A DNA stretch of 64,000 bases, from the NCBI RefSeq assembly GCF_008011855.1, contig NZ_VOUX01000032.1, forward strand, positions 62,001 through 126,000. Direction: 5' to 3'. The position numbers and the translations under genes are program-made. Shown here in pieces: positions 1 through 8,486 of this stretch. Each line of letters begins with the position of its first letter. The first letter of the stretch is position 1. The notes under the pieces are model-generated. The model had not been told where the DNA came from and searched no databases. It saw only the letters and a program-made list of their open reading frames with translations. The stretch is from Serratia bockelmannii. GTDB taxonomy: Bacteria; Pseudomonadota; Gammaproteobacteria; Enterobacterales; Enterobacteriaceae.

Positions 1-364
1 GCAGATGAGGGTGGCGCCGCAACAGGCTAGGCAGCGCCGGGGCGATCAACCGGCGAGCGATGCGGCTCGGCACGTCGACGCTGAGCCGCCCGGAGGCCTG
101 CCGCTGGCTGGCCTGAAACGACTGATCGATGTCTTCCACCTCGGCCAGCAGCGGGCGCAGCCGCTCGAGCAGCTGTTCGCCGTCGGCGGTTAGGCGCACT
201 TGCCGTGTGGTGCGGTGCAGCAGGCGCACGCCCAGCTGTGTTTCCAGTTGTTGCACGGCGGCGGACACCGAGGCGCGCGGCACCTCCAGCGCGTGGGCCG
301 CCCGGATAAAGCTGCCCATTTCCGCCACCTGCACGAATACGCGGTATTGATTGAATCTGTCCAT
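1..364 (-). CDS. LysR-family transcriptional regulator (3' part cut by window edge)
   Basis: The first 121 codons of a LysR-type DNA-binding regulator are visible, reading leftwards from an ATG at 364. The N-terminus MDRFNQYRVFVQVAEMGSF and the following RAS-VSAAVQQLE-LGVRLLHRTTR pattern are the winged helix-turn-helix typical of the family. The start of the effector-binding domain (after about residue 90) follows, and the rest lies outside the window. It sits 103 bp downstream of a short-chain dehydrogenase on the same strand, so the two could be functionally linked, but the target is not shown by the sequence. The family is certain and the regulon is unknown. Confidence 0.9.
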   Translation of the reverse strand, partial: MDRFNQYRVFVQVAEMGSFIRAAHALEVPRASVSAAVQQLETQLGVRLLHRTTRQVRLTADGEQLLERLRPLLAEVEDIDQSFQASQRQASGRLSVDVPSRIARRLIAPALPSLLRRHPHL

Positions 365-467
365 CTCGTGACCTGCTGTTCCTTGGCGCCGTTTCTGACA
401 GAGAGTGTAGCCGTATGACGGGGTTGCGCGCGAGCAGGTGCGGGGGCATCTCCGCCCCCCGTCGAAC

Positions 468-1241
468 TTATTTGGTGGTGTAGCCGCCGTTGATCAGGAT
501 GGTTTGGCCGGTTACCCACCAGCCGTCGCTGACCAGATGGCGGATGAACGGCACCACGTCTTCGATATCGGTCAGGCCGGTTTTGCTGAACGGCGACAGC
601 GCCGCCGCCGTCTTGTGGTAGGCCACGGCGTCCGCACCCTCAGCCGGGTAGAAGAACGGGGTGTCCATCGGGCCGGGGCCGACCGCCGTCACGGAGATGC
701 CACGCTCGCCGAACTCCTTGGCGGCGGCGCGGGTGAAGTGCTCCACCGGCGCTTTGGTGCCGGCGTAAGCGGCGTAAAACGGCGTGAAGGCGCCGAGCAG
801 CGAGGTGACCAGCGTGCAGATTTTACCGTTGTCGTTAAGGTGCTTGCCCGCCTCTTTCAGGAAGAAGAACGCGGTTTTGGCGTTGACCGCGGTCATCTCG
901 TCGTACTCGGCTTCGCTGATGTCGACCATCGGCTTTTTCAGCACCTTGCCGACGGTATTGATGGCGATATCCGGCTTGCCGACGGCGGCGACCGCATCGG
1001 CGAACAGCTTCTCGACCGCGCCCGCGGTGGTCAGATCGGCCTGCAGCGCGACGCCTTGCGCACCGGCGGCCTGAATGGCGGCGACGGTTTTCTCCGCTTC
1101 GGCTTTGGAGGCGGCGCTGTTGTAGTGGATCACCACCGCTTTGGCGCCTTGCTCAGCCAAATCGCGCGCGATCAGCCCGCCGAGGTTCTTGGCGCCGCCG
1201 GCGATGAGGACGGTTTTTCCCTTGATTGAATGGTTTGCCAT
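468..1241 (-). CDS. SDR family oxidoreductase
   Basis: A 257-residue NAD(P)-dependent short-chain dehydrogenase/reductase. The cofactor-binding glycine motif GGAKNLGG lies near residues 15-22, the NTVGK segment stands where the family has NNAG, and the catalytic Ser and Tyr-x-x-x-Lys (YAGTK) follow in order. I chose the ATG at 1241 because AAGGAA lies 6 bases upstream; an in-frame ATG 30 codons earlier has no homologous sequence. It is followed on the same strand by the LysR gene at 1-364. The substrate cannot be deduced; closely similar proteins are usually annotated only as SDR oxidoreductases. Confidence 0.9.
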   Translation of the reverse strand: MANHSIKGKTVLIAGGAKNLGGLIARDLAEQGAKAVVIHYNSAASKAEAEKTVAAIQAAGAQGVALQADLTTAGAVEKLFADAVAAVGKPDIAINTVGKVLKKPMVDISEAEYDEMTAVNAKTAFFFLKEAGKHLNDNGKICTLVTSLLGAFTPFYAAYAGTKAPVEHFTRAAAKEFGERGISVTAVGPGPMDTPFFYPAEGADAVAYHKTAAALSPFSKTGLTDIEDVVPFIRHLVSDGWWVTGQTILINGGYTTK

Positions 1242-1674
1242 AACAGTTTCCTTGGATGAACGTAACGGAAACCTGAGTCTAGCCAGCGTGGGGGGAAAGA
1301 TCAGCGGCGTGGCGCGGGATAGACTATCCATAAAAACCGCCTAATCGAAAACGGGCGGTTATCGCTTATAACGTCCCGGCAGGTGACTTTTCGGCACAGG
1401 GCGGTAAATTTTATCCACTGCTCAGGCCAGTTTGCGTTTCATTAACCTACAATGATGGATATGGGCCTCATCATTTCCCCTCTGAGTGGAACCACGCCGT
1501 GCAAATCTCTCTCTGCGGTGCGGTAACGTCTCCGGAGGCGGTGGGTTATGGGCATGGTCCGTGCAGGCAAAAAAGGGGATGAGAGCGGTAAGCTCCAGCA
1601 GAGTATCGGGTAATGAGGTAGGGCGGTTGGACCCGGCGGAAGGCCGCGGATAACAACGCCTTGAGGGGGTAATC
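1242..1674. promoter_or_regulatory. Intergenic region between SDR and uspB
   Basis: This 433-bp gap separates the leftward SDR gene from rightward uspB and must carry both promoters. A weak inverted repeat (AACCGCC around 1335 and GGCGGTT around 1355) is visible. The uspB ribosome-binding site is GAGGGGG just before 1675. In E. coli uspB is transcribed by sigma-S and faces uspA across this kind of gap; no uspA coding sequence is present here. I see no convincing protein-coding ORF. Confidence 0.5.
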
Positions 1675-2010
1675 ATGATCAGTACCGTCGCGCTGTTTTG
1701 GGCCTTATGTGTGGTGTGTGTGGTAAACATGGTGCGGTATTACTCTTCTCTGCGCGCGTTGCTGGTGGTATTGCGCGGCTGTGACCCGTTGCTGTACCAG
1801 TACGTCGACGGCGGCGGTTTTTTCACCGCCCACGGGCAACCCAGCAAGCAGCTGAGGCTGGTGCGCTATATCTTCGCGCAGCGCTATGTCGAGCATCACG
1901 ATCCGGAGTTTATCCGCCGCTGCGAGCGGGTGCGCGGGCAGTTTATGCTGACCTCGGCCCTGTGCGGCCTGGTGGTCATCAGCCTGATAGCGCTGATGAT
2001 CTGGTATTAA
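1675..2010 (+). CDS. uspB: Universal stress protein UspB
   Basis: A 111-residue inner-membrane protein with the same length as E. coli UspB and near identity to it, including [19 protein letters not shown] at the start and the [12 protein letters not shown] segment. Two hydrophobic helices are seen, one at residues 1-20 and one at about 90-110, with a charged cytoplasmic centre between them. In E. coli it is a sigma-S-induced stationary-phase protein needed for ethanol tolerance; its biochemical role is not settled. It is convergent with pitA, as in E. coli where the two genes are neighbours. A GAGGGGG Shine-Dalgarno sits at the right distance from the ATG. Confidence 0.97.
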   Translation: MISTVALFWALCVVCVVNMVRYYSSLRALLVVLRGCDPLLYQYVDGGGFFTAHGQPSKQLRLVRYIFAQRYVEHHDPEFIRRCERVRGQFMLTSALCGLVVISLIALMIWY

Positions 2011-2037
2011 TGCCTTCCTGTTTCCCTTGATGCAGGC

Positions 2038-2063
2038 AAAAAAAAGGCGGCCCTGGGGCCGCC
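2038..2063 (-). terminator. Rho-independent terminator of pitA
   Basis: GGCGGCCC (2046-2053) and GGGCCGCC (2056-2063) form a GC-rich stem. On the minus strand the stem is followed by eight Ts (A-run 2038-2045), so it ends pitA transcripts. It lies between the convergent stops of uspB and pitA and could also slow uspB transcripts. Confidence 0.85.
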
Positions 2064-2083
2064 TTCCTCATGATGCTTATCGC

Positions 2084-3586
2084 TTAGATCAGCTTCAACG
2101 CAACCCAATACAGCGCACCGGAAAGCAGGATCGAGATTGGCAGGGTCAGTACCCAGGCCAACAGGATGTTCTTCACGGTTTTGCTCTGCACGCCGCCGCC
2201 GTCCACGATCATCGTCCCGGCAACCGCCGAAGAGAGGACGTGGGTGGTGGAGACCGGCATGCCGGTATAACTCGCCACGCCGATAGACAGCGCCGCGGTC
2301 ATCTGGGCCGATACGCCCTGGGCGTAAGTCATGCCTTTCTTGCCGATCTTCTCGCCGATGGTGGTGGCCACGCGTTTCCAACCCACCATGGTGCCGAGCG
2401 ACAGCGCCAGCGCGACGGCGACGATGATCCACATCGGCGCGTACTCGACGGTCTGCAGCAGATCCTGACGCAGGTTCTTCAGGAAACGCTGGTCGGCGGA
2501 TGAGGTTTCCGGCAGCTTGGCGACTTTATCCGCCGTGTCGGTCACGCACATCAGCAGGCGGCGCAGGTGGCTGCGCTGGTCAACCGTCAGCTGATCGTAG
2601 CTTTGCAGGTTGGTCAGCATGCCCTGAGCCAGCTCGATCGCCGGCATGGCGCGCGAACTGTCGCAGTGGAACTCGGCAGGCTTGCCAGGCGCGGCTTCGT
2701 CATCCGGGCTTGGCACCAGCGGCGTCAGCGACACCGCATGCGACAGCGCGTCGCCGTGCTGCTGGTAATATTGCTGCAGGTGGGTCACGGCATCACGCGT
2801 ACGGGTGATGTCATAACCGGTTGCATTCATATTGACCACGAAGCCAGCCGGCGCAACGCCGATCAGCACCAGCATGATAAGGCCGATACCTTTCTGGCCG
2901 TCGTTGGCGCCGTGCGAGAAGCTGACGCCAATCGCCGACAGGATCAGCGCGATACGGGTCCAGAACGGCGGCTTGCGTTTGCCGTCGACCTTTTCACGTT
3001 CCGCAGGGGTCATGTGGATACGCTGGCGTTTCTTGGTGCCACTCCAATAGCGGCGCAAGGCGAACACCATCACTCCCGCTACCATCATGCCGACCAGCGG
3101 CGAGAACAGCAGAGAAAGGAAAATGCCAATCATTTTCGGGACGTTAAGCGCATCCACGACCGAGGTGTGGGTCATCAGGGCGTTGGTTAAACCGACACCG
3201 ATGATTGCGCCTATCAGCGTATGGGAACTGGAGGCCGGCAAACCGAAATACCAGGTGCCGAGGTTCCAGATGATTGCCGCCAGCAGCATGGAGAAGACCA
3301 TGGCTAATCCGTGTGCTGAACTGACGTTCAACAACAGATCGGTAGGCAGCAAGTGGACGATGGCGTAAGCAACACTCAAACCGCCGAGCATTACGCCAAG
3401 AAAGTTGAACAAACCTGCCATCACGACCGCAAGTTGCGAGCGCATGGCGCGGGTATAAATAACTGTAGCGACCGCATTGGCCGTATCATGAAAACCGTTG
3501 ATGGCTTCATAAAACAACACGAACAACAATGCGAGAATTAACATCAGGCCGGTATGGAAATCCAGGCCAGCGAACAAATGCAGCAT
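2084..3586 (-). CDS. pitA: Low-affinity inorganic phosphate transporter PitA
   Basis: A 500-residue inner-membrane proton symporter for metal-phosphate complexes, colinear with the 499-residue E. coli PitA. Ten or more hydrophobic segments are present, with the two duplicated PiT signatures: [18 protein letters not shown] near residue 31 and [14 protein letters not shown] near residue 225. A hydrophilic loop of about 130 residues (roughly 260-390) separates the two halves. The start MLHLFAGLD matches the E. coli start although the Shine-Dalgarno is poor. It is divergent from yhiN and convergent with uspB, the same arrangement as in E. coli. It provides constitutive phosphate, and with it divalent metal, uptake. 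Confidence 0.97.
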   Translation of the reverse strand: MLHLFAGLDFHTGLMLILALLFVLFYEAINGFHDTANAVATVIYTRAMRSQLAVVMAGLFNFLGVMLGGLSVAYAIVHLLPTDLLLNVSSAHGLAMVFSMLLAAIIWNLGTWYFGLPASSSHTLIGAIIGVGLTNALMTHTSVVDALNVPKMIGIFLSLLFSPLVGMMVAGVMVFALRRYWSGTKKRQRIHMTPAEREKVDGKRKPPFWTRIALILSAIGVSFSHGANDGQKGIGLIMLVLIGVAPAGFVVNMNATGYDITRTRDAVTHLQQYYQQHGDALSHAVSLTPLVPSPDDEAAPGKPAEFHCDSSRAMPAIELAQGMLTNLQSYDQLTVDQRSHLRRLLMCVTDTADKVAKLPETSSADQRFLKNLRQDLLQTVEYAPMWIIVAVALALSLGTMVGWKRVATTIGEKIGKKGMTYAQGVSAQMTAALSIGVASYTGMPVSTTHVLSSAVAGTMIVDGGGVQSKTVKNILLAWVLTLPISILLSGALYWVALKLI

Positions 3587-3886
3587 AAGCGTTACGCCAG
3601 TTTGTGGACATGAACGCCGCGCATTATCAGTGACAACCGGGGCCGGGGAAAAGGAAAATATGACGTTTTTTTGATTTGGACATGACGAAACGATGACGCG
3701 CCTATAACAAAAATATGGAATATCAACGCGTTAATCTGCTCTGACCTCTGTAATATTTTCTTACTATGGCGTTGGCGCCGCCGGGGCTTTACAATCTGCC
3801 GCCGTGAATTTGGCGGTGACCGGCGGCGAAACGGCGTAATATGGCGCTCTTTTGTCGCGATTGTGGTTTTGATAAGTGAGGCTCAG
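3587..3886. promoter_or_regulatory. Divergent promoter region pitA / yhiN
   Basis: A 300-bp gap between divergent genes. The part next to pitA (3640-3760) is AT-rich with poly-T and poly-A tracts, as expected for promoters. No clear Pho box or other named operator was recognised. Confidence 0.4.
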
Positions 3887-5086
3887 GTGGAACAGTTTGA
3901 TGTCGTAGTGATTGGGGCGGGCGCCGCCGGCATGTTTTGCGCCGCGCAGGCGGGGCAACTCGGTTGCCGCGTATTGCTGCTCGACAACGGCAAAAAACCG
4001 GGCCGCAAGATCCTGATGTCCGGCGGTGGGCGCTGCAACTTTACCAATATGTATGCCGAGCCGGCGGCCTATCTGTCGAACAACCCGCACTTCTGCAAGT
4101 CGGCGTTGGCGCGCTACACCCAGTGGGACTTCATCGATCTGATCAACCGTTACGGCATCGCCTACCATGAAAAAACGCTGGGGCAGCTGTTCTGCGACGA
4201 TTCGGCGCAGCAGGTGGTGGATCTGCTGGTCAAAGAGTGCGAGCTGGGCCAGGTGACGATGCGCCTGCGCAGCGAAGTGCTGGACGTAGAGAAAACCGAG
4301 AATGGCTACGCGCTGGCGCTGAATGGTGAAAAAGTGAGCGCTCGCTCACTTGTGGTGGCCAGCGGCGGATTATCCATGCCGGGGTTGGGCGCGTCGCCGT
4401 TCGGTTACAAACTGGCTGAGCAGTTCGGCCTTAAGGTGCTGCCGACGCGCGCCGGGCTGGTGCCGTTTACCCTGCATAAACCGCTGTTGGAGCATGTACA
4501 GACGCTGTCCGGCGTCTCGGTGCCGGCGGTGATCACCGCCGAGAACGGCGTCAGCTTCCGTGAAAGCATTCTGTTTACCCATCGCGGCCTGTCCGGCCCG
4601 GCGGTGCTGCAGCTGTCCAGCTACTGGCAACCGGGTGAGTATGTGAGCGTTAACTTACTTCCCGAGCTGGATCTGGCGGGCTTCCTGGATGAACAACGCT
4701 TGCAGCACCCGAACCAAAGCCTGAAAAATACCCTGGCGCTGCACTTGCCGAAGCGGCTGGTGGAGTGCTTGCAGACCCTGGGACAATTGCCGGAGGCGAC
4801 GCTGAAGCAGCTGAATGCGCCGCAGCAGGCGGCGCTGGTGGATCTGTTGCAGAACTGGCGCGTGCAGCCGAACGGCACCGAAGGCTACCGCACGGCGGAA
4901 GTGACGCTCGGCGGCGTCGACACCAACGAACTTTCTTCCAAGACGATGGAAGCCCACAAGGCGCCGGGGCTCTACTTTATCGGCGAAGTGGTGGACGTGA
5001 CCGGGTGGTTGGGCGGTTACAACTTCCAGTGGGCCTGGAGCTCGGCCTGGGCCTGCGCCCAGGCGCTGGCAGCGCAGGGGCGTTAA
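3887..5086 (+). CDS. yhiN: YhiN/HI0933-like flavoprotein (NAD(P)/FAD-dependent oxidoreductase)
   Basis: A 399-residue member of the HI0933/BaiN flavoprotein family. The FAD-binding dinucleotide fold is at the extreme N-terminus (VVIGAGAAGMFCA), followed by the family signature GKKPGRKILMSGGGRCNFTN, and a C-terminal FAD motif GEVVDVTGWLGGYNFQWAWSSA. I place the start at GTG 3887 because the protein then begins exactly like E. coli YhiN (V/M-E-x-FD) and a GAGG motif lies 5-6 bases upstream; another GTG at 3863 would add eight residues without support. The physiological substrate is unknown. It is divergent from pitA as in E. coli. Confidence 0.93.
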   Translation: MEQFDVVVIGAGAAGMFCAAQAGQLGCRVLLLDNGKKPGRKILMSGGGRCNFTNMYAEPAAYLSNNPHFCKSALARYTQWDFIDLINRYGIAYHEKTLGQLFCDDSAQQVVDLLVKECELGQVTMRLRSEVLDVEKTENGYALALNGEKVSARSLVVASGGLSMPGLGASPFGYKLAEQFGLKVLPTRAGLVPFTLHKPLLEHVQTLSGVSVPAVITAENGVSFRESILFTHRGLSGPAVLQLSSYWQPGEYVSVNLLPELDLAGFLDEQRLQHPNQSLKNTLALHLPKRLVECLQTLGQLPEATLKQLNAPQQAALVDLLQNWRVQPNGTEGYRTAEVTLGGVDTNELSSKTMEAHKAPGLYFIGEVVDVTGWLGGYNFQWAWSSAWACAQALAAQGR

Positions 5087-5103
5087 CGTTCAGCAGTGAC
5101 GGG

Positions 5104-5331
5104 TTAGGCCGATTTTTTTGGCATAAAACGCAGACACAACCCCGCGACAGCGGCATAAAGCATTAGCAGGCAGGTTGTCGAAAGCGCTTGCGGATCGCCG
5201 AGACCCCATTCATTAGACTTGTGAACCATTTCCAACGCCATGTCCGGTGTCAGCAGCAGCCGAGAGGGAATGATGTTCGGCAAGACAGCGAATACCAGGA
5301 CAAAAATCACCGAGGCGATCGGTTTTCTCAT
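5104..5331 (-). CDS. Small hypothetical membrane protein
   Basis: A 75-residue ORF reading MRKPIASVIFVLVFAVLPNI at the start. It has an N-terminal hydrophobic stretch (residues 5-20) and a second one (about 50-70) ending in RFMPKKS, which suggests a two-helix inner-membrane protein. The amino-acid composition looks like real protein rather than a shadow, and no competing gene lies opposite. The Shine-Dalgarno (AGAGG) is rather far from the ATG. I do not recognise a family or a function. Confidence 0.5.
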   Translation of the reverse strand: MRKPIASVIFVLVFAVLPNIIPSRLLLTPDMALEMVHKSNEWGLGDPQALSTTCLLMLYAAVAGLCLRFMPKKSA

Positions 5332-5468
5332 ATGGGGCAGCGCCTCTCATAGCCAATGACATTGATAGAACCATAAGCTAGCAGCTTATTGTTGGTGCGT
5401 GGAACACCTACCCGTGGCGTTCAAACAGATGGGGCCGATAAGGCTCCATTATCTATGGCACGTTAATC

Positions 5469-5879
5469 TCATCCCGCCGGCCCTTTCAATTCCACGCGAT
5501 TACCGTCCGGATCGCTGAAATAGATGGACGGCCCGTCGCCTTCCGCCCCATAGCGCGATTCGGCGGGATCAACGCCGATCCCCTGCGATCGCAGATAGGT
5601 CAACAACGCCTCTTCGTTGAACGGATCGATGCGCAGGCAGACGTGATCGACATTTTGCCTATGAGGATCGGGCGCTTCGCCGCCTTTTTTCCCCAGCACG
5701 CCGTTGGCGTCCACCAGGTCGATCATGGAGGCACCGGCGCGCAGGTGCACCAGCCCCAAATCCGGTCGCTGTTTGGCGATATCACAGCCGACGATCTGGG
5801 TATAAAAACGCAGACTGTTCTGCATATCGCGCACGCGCAGAACCACATGATCCAGCCGTTGCAAGTTGAAGGGGCGCAC
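5469..5879 (-). CDS. VOC family (glyoxalase/bleomycin-resistance fold) protein
   Basis: A 136-residue vicinal-oxygen-chelate protein with the paired beta-alpha-beta-beta-beta halves. LQRLDHVVLRVRDM opens module one and NVDHVCLRIDPF opens module two, and the C-terminus IYFSDPDGNRVELKGP is diagnostic. Metal-ligand candidates are the His in LDH, the His in VDH and the Glu in RVELKG. An ATG at 5885 lies directly against the AGGAG Shine-Dalgarno with no spacer, so the GTG at 5879 (six-base spacer) is the more plausible start; the difference is two residues. It could be a glyoxalase-like lyase, a dioxygenase or a resistance protein. Confidence 0.88.
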   Translation of the reverse strand: MRPFNLQRLDHVVLRVRDMQNSLRFYTQIVGCDIAKQRPDLGLVHLRAGASMIDLVDANGVLGKKGGEAPDPHRQNVDHVCLRIDPFNEEALLTYLRSQGIGVDPAESRYGAEGDGPSIYFSDPDGNRVELKGPAG

Positions 5880-5974
5880 GGTCATCTCCTAAAATGAACA
5901 TCTCCTTTACAGCATAAGCGGCGATGACGGATTTATCCTGCTTCGCGGCGTTCCCGTTCGTGCGCCCAAACCCC

Positions 5975-6010
5975 AAAAAAAAACGGCCGATGGGTGCAGC
6001 CATCGACCGT
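5975..6010 (-). terminator. Rho-independent terminator after the AKR-SDR-SRPBCC genes
   Basis: On the minus strand an 11-bp stem (6010-6000 with 5993-5983, one G-U pair) is followed by nine Ts (A-run 5975-5983). It closes the leftward operon ending with the SRPBCC gene at 6031. Confidence 0.85.
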
Positions 6011-6030
6011 GGGGCTTAAGCGTTCAAGCG

Positions 6031-6447
6031 TTAACGAGGGAAGTTGCCGCTCAGCGCATCCAGGCCGCCCTGGTAGATGCCGCTGAACAGGGCGACGGCC
6101 TCGTCGTCGCTGATGTTGACCGGCGTGAAGCTGCCCGACCATTCCACGCGCGCCACGTTGGCGTCGTCGGTGGCGTGCACTGACAGGGTGGACAGGTAAT
6201 TCACCACCGGGAACGGCGCTTGCATGATGGAGTAGCTGTAGCTGCGTTGACGGTTGTCGAACGCTTCCAGCCGCTCGATGACGGTGCCGCCGTCGGCGGT
6301 GGTTAAGGTACGCACGCGGCCGCCTTCAGAAACGACGCTTTTCGGGATGAACGGCAGCCAGTCAGGCAAGGCGTCGAAGCCGCCGATCAGTTGCCATACG
6401 GTGTCGGCAGATGCCGGGATGTCCATAGAGACGGATGTAGTAGCCAT
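6031..6447 (-). CDS. SRPBCC family protein (START/polyketide cyclase-like fold)
   Basis: A 138-residue protein beginning with the typical SRPBCC pattern of a short beta strand followed by PASADTVWQLIGGFDALPDWLPFI, and ending with a long amphipathic helix. The family forms a helix-grip pocket for hydrophobic ligands or acts as a cyclase or dehydratase; the sequence does not identify the ligand. It is the last gene of a leftward set (AKR 8345-7335, SDR 7281-6484, SRPBCC) with gaps of about 50 and 36 bp and a terminator just downstream. It is therefore probably co-transcribed under the divergent LysR regulator. Confidence 0.88.
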   Translation of the reverse strand: MATTSVSMDIPASADTVWQLIGGFDALPDWLPFIPKSVVSEGGRVRTLTTADGGTVIERLEAFDNRQRSYSYSIMQAPFPVVNYLSTLSVHATDDANVARVEWSGSFTPVNISDDEAVALFSGIYQGGLDALSGNFPR

Positions 6448-6483
6448 TTTCTTTCTCTCTTAATATCGGGTTCGGATACAGGG

Positions 6484-7281
6484 TTACATTGCCAGCGTAT
6501 CTACGACGCCGCCGTCAACGCGCAGCGCCGCGCCGGTGGTGGCCGAAGACAGCGGAGAGGCGAGGTAAACGGCCAGGTTGGCCACTTCATCGACGTCCGC
6601 CGCGCGCTGAATGATGGAGCTTGGGCGTTCGGTTTTAACGAACTCGTCGGCCTGATCGCGTGCGCTGCGCCCGGATTTGGCCGCCGCATCCGCCAGCATT
6701 TCTTGCAGGCCTTCGGTAAAGGTTGGCCCCGGCAGGATGGCGTTGACCGTCACACCGGTGCCGGCGAGGCGTTTCGCCAGGCCGTGAGACACCGCCAGGT
6801 TGGCGCTTTTGGTGACGCCGTAGTTGATCATGTCCGCCGGGATGGCGACGCCGGATTCGGACGACACGAAAATAATGCGTCCCCAACCCTGTTCAGTCAT
6901 GCACTGCGCATAGTGGCGCGCCAGACGCACGCCCGAGAGGACGTTAACGTTATAGAAGTGCATCCACTCGCTGTCGGGCACGGTAAAGAAGTCTTTATCG
7001 TTGAAAATTCCCAGGTTATTGATCAGCACATCGGCTTTCGGTTCCGCGGAGAACAGGGTAGCAGCCCCTTGTTCCGTCCCGAGATCCGCGACCACGCCGC
7101 GTACCTGCGCGCCGGGCACGTTGGCGCTGATGTCGGCGATGGCGTGATCGACCCCGCTTTTCTGACGGCCGACGATCACGACGGTGGCGCCCGTTTTGGC
7201 GAGCCCGCGCGCGATGCCGAGGCCGATGCCGGAGGTGGAGCCGCTGACGACGGCGACTTTGCCTGAAAGATCCAGTTTCAT
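6484..7281 (-). CDS. SDR family NAD(P)-dependent oxidoreductase
   Basis: A 265-residue classical short-chain dehydrogenase. It has the Rossmann motif SGSTSGIGLGIA near residue 12, NNLG for the NNAG strand, the catalytic Ser (VSSESG), and YGVTK as Tyr-x-x-x-Lys. The C-terminal YLASPLSSATTGAALRVDGG matches the usual tetramer-interface end. I chose the second of two tandem ATGs (7281), which keeps the homologous start MKLDLSGK and lies about 7 bases from a GAG element; 7284 would add one Met. It lies between an aldo/keto reductase and an SRPBCC gene in one operon, suggesting a small-molecule carbonyl or alcohol conversion. The substrate is unknown. Confidence 0.92.
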   Translation of the reverse strand: MKLDLSGKVAVVSGSTSGIGLGIARGLAKTGATVVIVGRQKSGVDHAIADISANVPGAQVRGVVADLGTEQGAATLFSAEPKADVLINNLGIFNDKDFFTVPDSEWMHFYNVNVLSGVRLARHYAQCMTEQGWGRIIFVSSESGVAIPADMINYGVTKSANLAVSHGLAKRLAGTGVTVNAILPGPTFTEGLQEMLADAAAKSGRSARDQADEFVKTERPSSIIQRAADVDEVANLAVYLASPLSSATTGAALRVDGGVVDTLAM

Positions 7282-7334
7282 CATGTATCTCATCGAGTTA
7301 ATGGGGGTAATGGGGCCATGCGGCCCCATAAAAC

Positions 7335-8345
7335 TTAACGAGTCGGCAACGGCGCGTTGTCGGTCACCAGCTTCTGACGGTGCATTTCGGCCCAGAATTC
7401 AGCCGGGATAACGGCGTCCAGCGCAGCCAGATCTTCGGCCATGCGGCCAGGGCGGCTCGAACCGGGGATCACGGCGGCCACCGCCGGGTTAGCCAGCGCG
7501 AACTGCAGCGCGGCGGCTTTGACGTCGACCTGGAAGCGAGCGGCGATCGCTTTGATTTGCGCTACCTTTGCCAGCACCGCCGGGGACGCTTTCTGGTATT
7601 CGTAGTGCTCGCCGCCGGCCAGCACGCCGGAGTTGTAAGGGCCGCCGACGACGATGTCGACGTTGCTCGCCAGGGCTTCCGGCATCAAACGCTGCAGGGC
7701 GCGTTCATGATCCAGCAGGCTGTAACGGCCGGCCAGCAGGAAGGCGTCCGGCTGCGTTTCGCTCAGGCCCAGCGCCAGTTCACAAGGCTCGACGCGGTTG
7801 ACGCCGAGCCCCCAGGCCTTGATCACCCCTTCTTCACGCAGACGGGTCAGCGCGCGGAAAGCGCCGGTGCGGGCGATGTTGAACTGCTCAATCCAGTTGT
7901 CGCCGTAAAAATCCTGGGCCGGATCGTGGATCCAGACGATATCCAGGCGGTCGGTTTTGAGGCGCTTCAGGCTGTCTTCAATGGAACGCAGCGTGGCGTC
8001 GGCGGAATAGTCGTTGACGATCTTGTTCTTCAGACCGTGTTCGAACAGACCGCCTTTCTCGCCCAGATCGCGGGCGGAGGTGTCTTCTTCTTCGTCCAGC
8101 ATGATGCGGCCCACTTTGGTGCTCAGCACATACTCGTCGCGTGGGTAGTGCGACAGCACTTCACCCATGCGGATTTCCGACAGGCCGGAACCGTAGAGCG
8201 GTGCGGTGTCGAAGTAGCGGATGCCCAGATCCCAGGCGCCGCTGACGGTGGCTTGCACGTCCTCTTGCGGGATGTTGCGGAACATATTGCCGAGCGGCGC
8301 GCCGCCCAAACCGATCTTGCCGGGTAAAATATTTCTGATGCTCAT
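7335..8345 (-). CDS. Aldo/keto reductase
   Basis: A 336-residue (beta/alpha)8 NADPH-dependent oxidoreductase. Family marks are the GLGGAPLGN opening, GIRYFDTAPLYGSGLSE with catalytic Asp and Tyr, the Lys of VLSTKVGR, the strand LDIVWIHDP with its His, and the cofactor-binding C-terminus AAVIPGSSRPGR. The overall pattern resembles the D-threo-aldose dehydrogenase/pyridoxal dehydrogenase branch rather than classical sugar reductases, but this is judged by eye. It is the first gene of the leftward AKR-SDR-SRPBCC set, with a good Shine-Dalgarno (GAGG, 8 bases), and is divergent from a LysR regulator at 8487. Confidence 0.93.
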   Translation of the reverse strand: MSIRNILPGKIGLGGAPLGNMFRNIPQEDVQATVSGAWDLGIRYFDTAPLYGSGLSEIRMGEVLSHYPRDEYVLSTKVGRIMLDEEEDTSARDLGEKGGLFEHGLKNKIVNDYSADATLRSIEDSLKRLKTDRLDIVWIHDPAQDFYGDNWIEQFNIARTGAFRALTRLREEGVIKAWGLGVNRVEPCELALGLSETQPDAFLLAGRYSLLDHERALQRLMPEALASNVDIVVGGPYNSGVLAGGEHYEYQKASPAVLAKVAQIKAIAARFQVDVKAAALQFALANPAVAAVIPGSSRPGRMAEDLAALDAVIPAEFWAEMHRQKLVTDNAPLPTR

Positions 8346-8486
8346 GTCAGGTCCTCAATACGTTATCTTTTCAGGGAAACTTAGGGGGCTCATACCTGTC
8401 TGCCCCGTCACGAGGCTAAAGATAACGTGGCAAGTTGTGACTTGATAGGACATAATTTGTCTAAGTTAAGTCCTTTGAGGTCTCAC
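8346..8486. promoter_or_regulatory. Divergent promoter with candidate LysR operator repeats
   Basis: The 141-bp gap between the aldo/keto reductase and its LysR regulator contains two inverted repeats: CAAGT-N4-ACTTG at 8431-8444 and GACA-N5-TGTC at 8449-8461. They lie within 60 bp upstream of the lysR start. LysR proteins bind such dyads (often T-N11-A) between divergent genes and autoregulate. The assignment as operator is inference. Confidence 0.5.

Noticed and set aside
437-463. GC-rich hairpin GGGGGC/GCCCCC after the SDR gene
   Set aside because: It has no T-tail on either strand and lies close to the next gene; it cannot be called a terminator with confidence.
1422-1730. 102-codon ORF on the minus strand
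   Set aside because: It runs into uspB on the opposite strand and has no protein-like composition or ribosome site.
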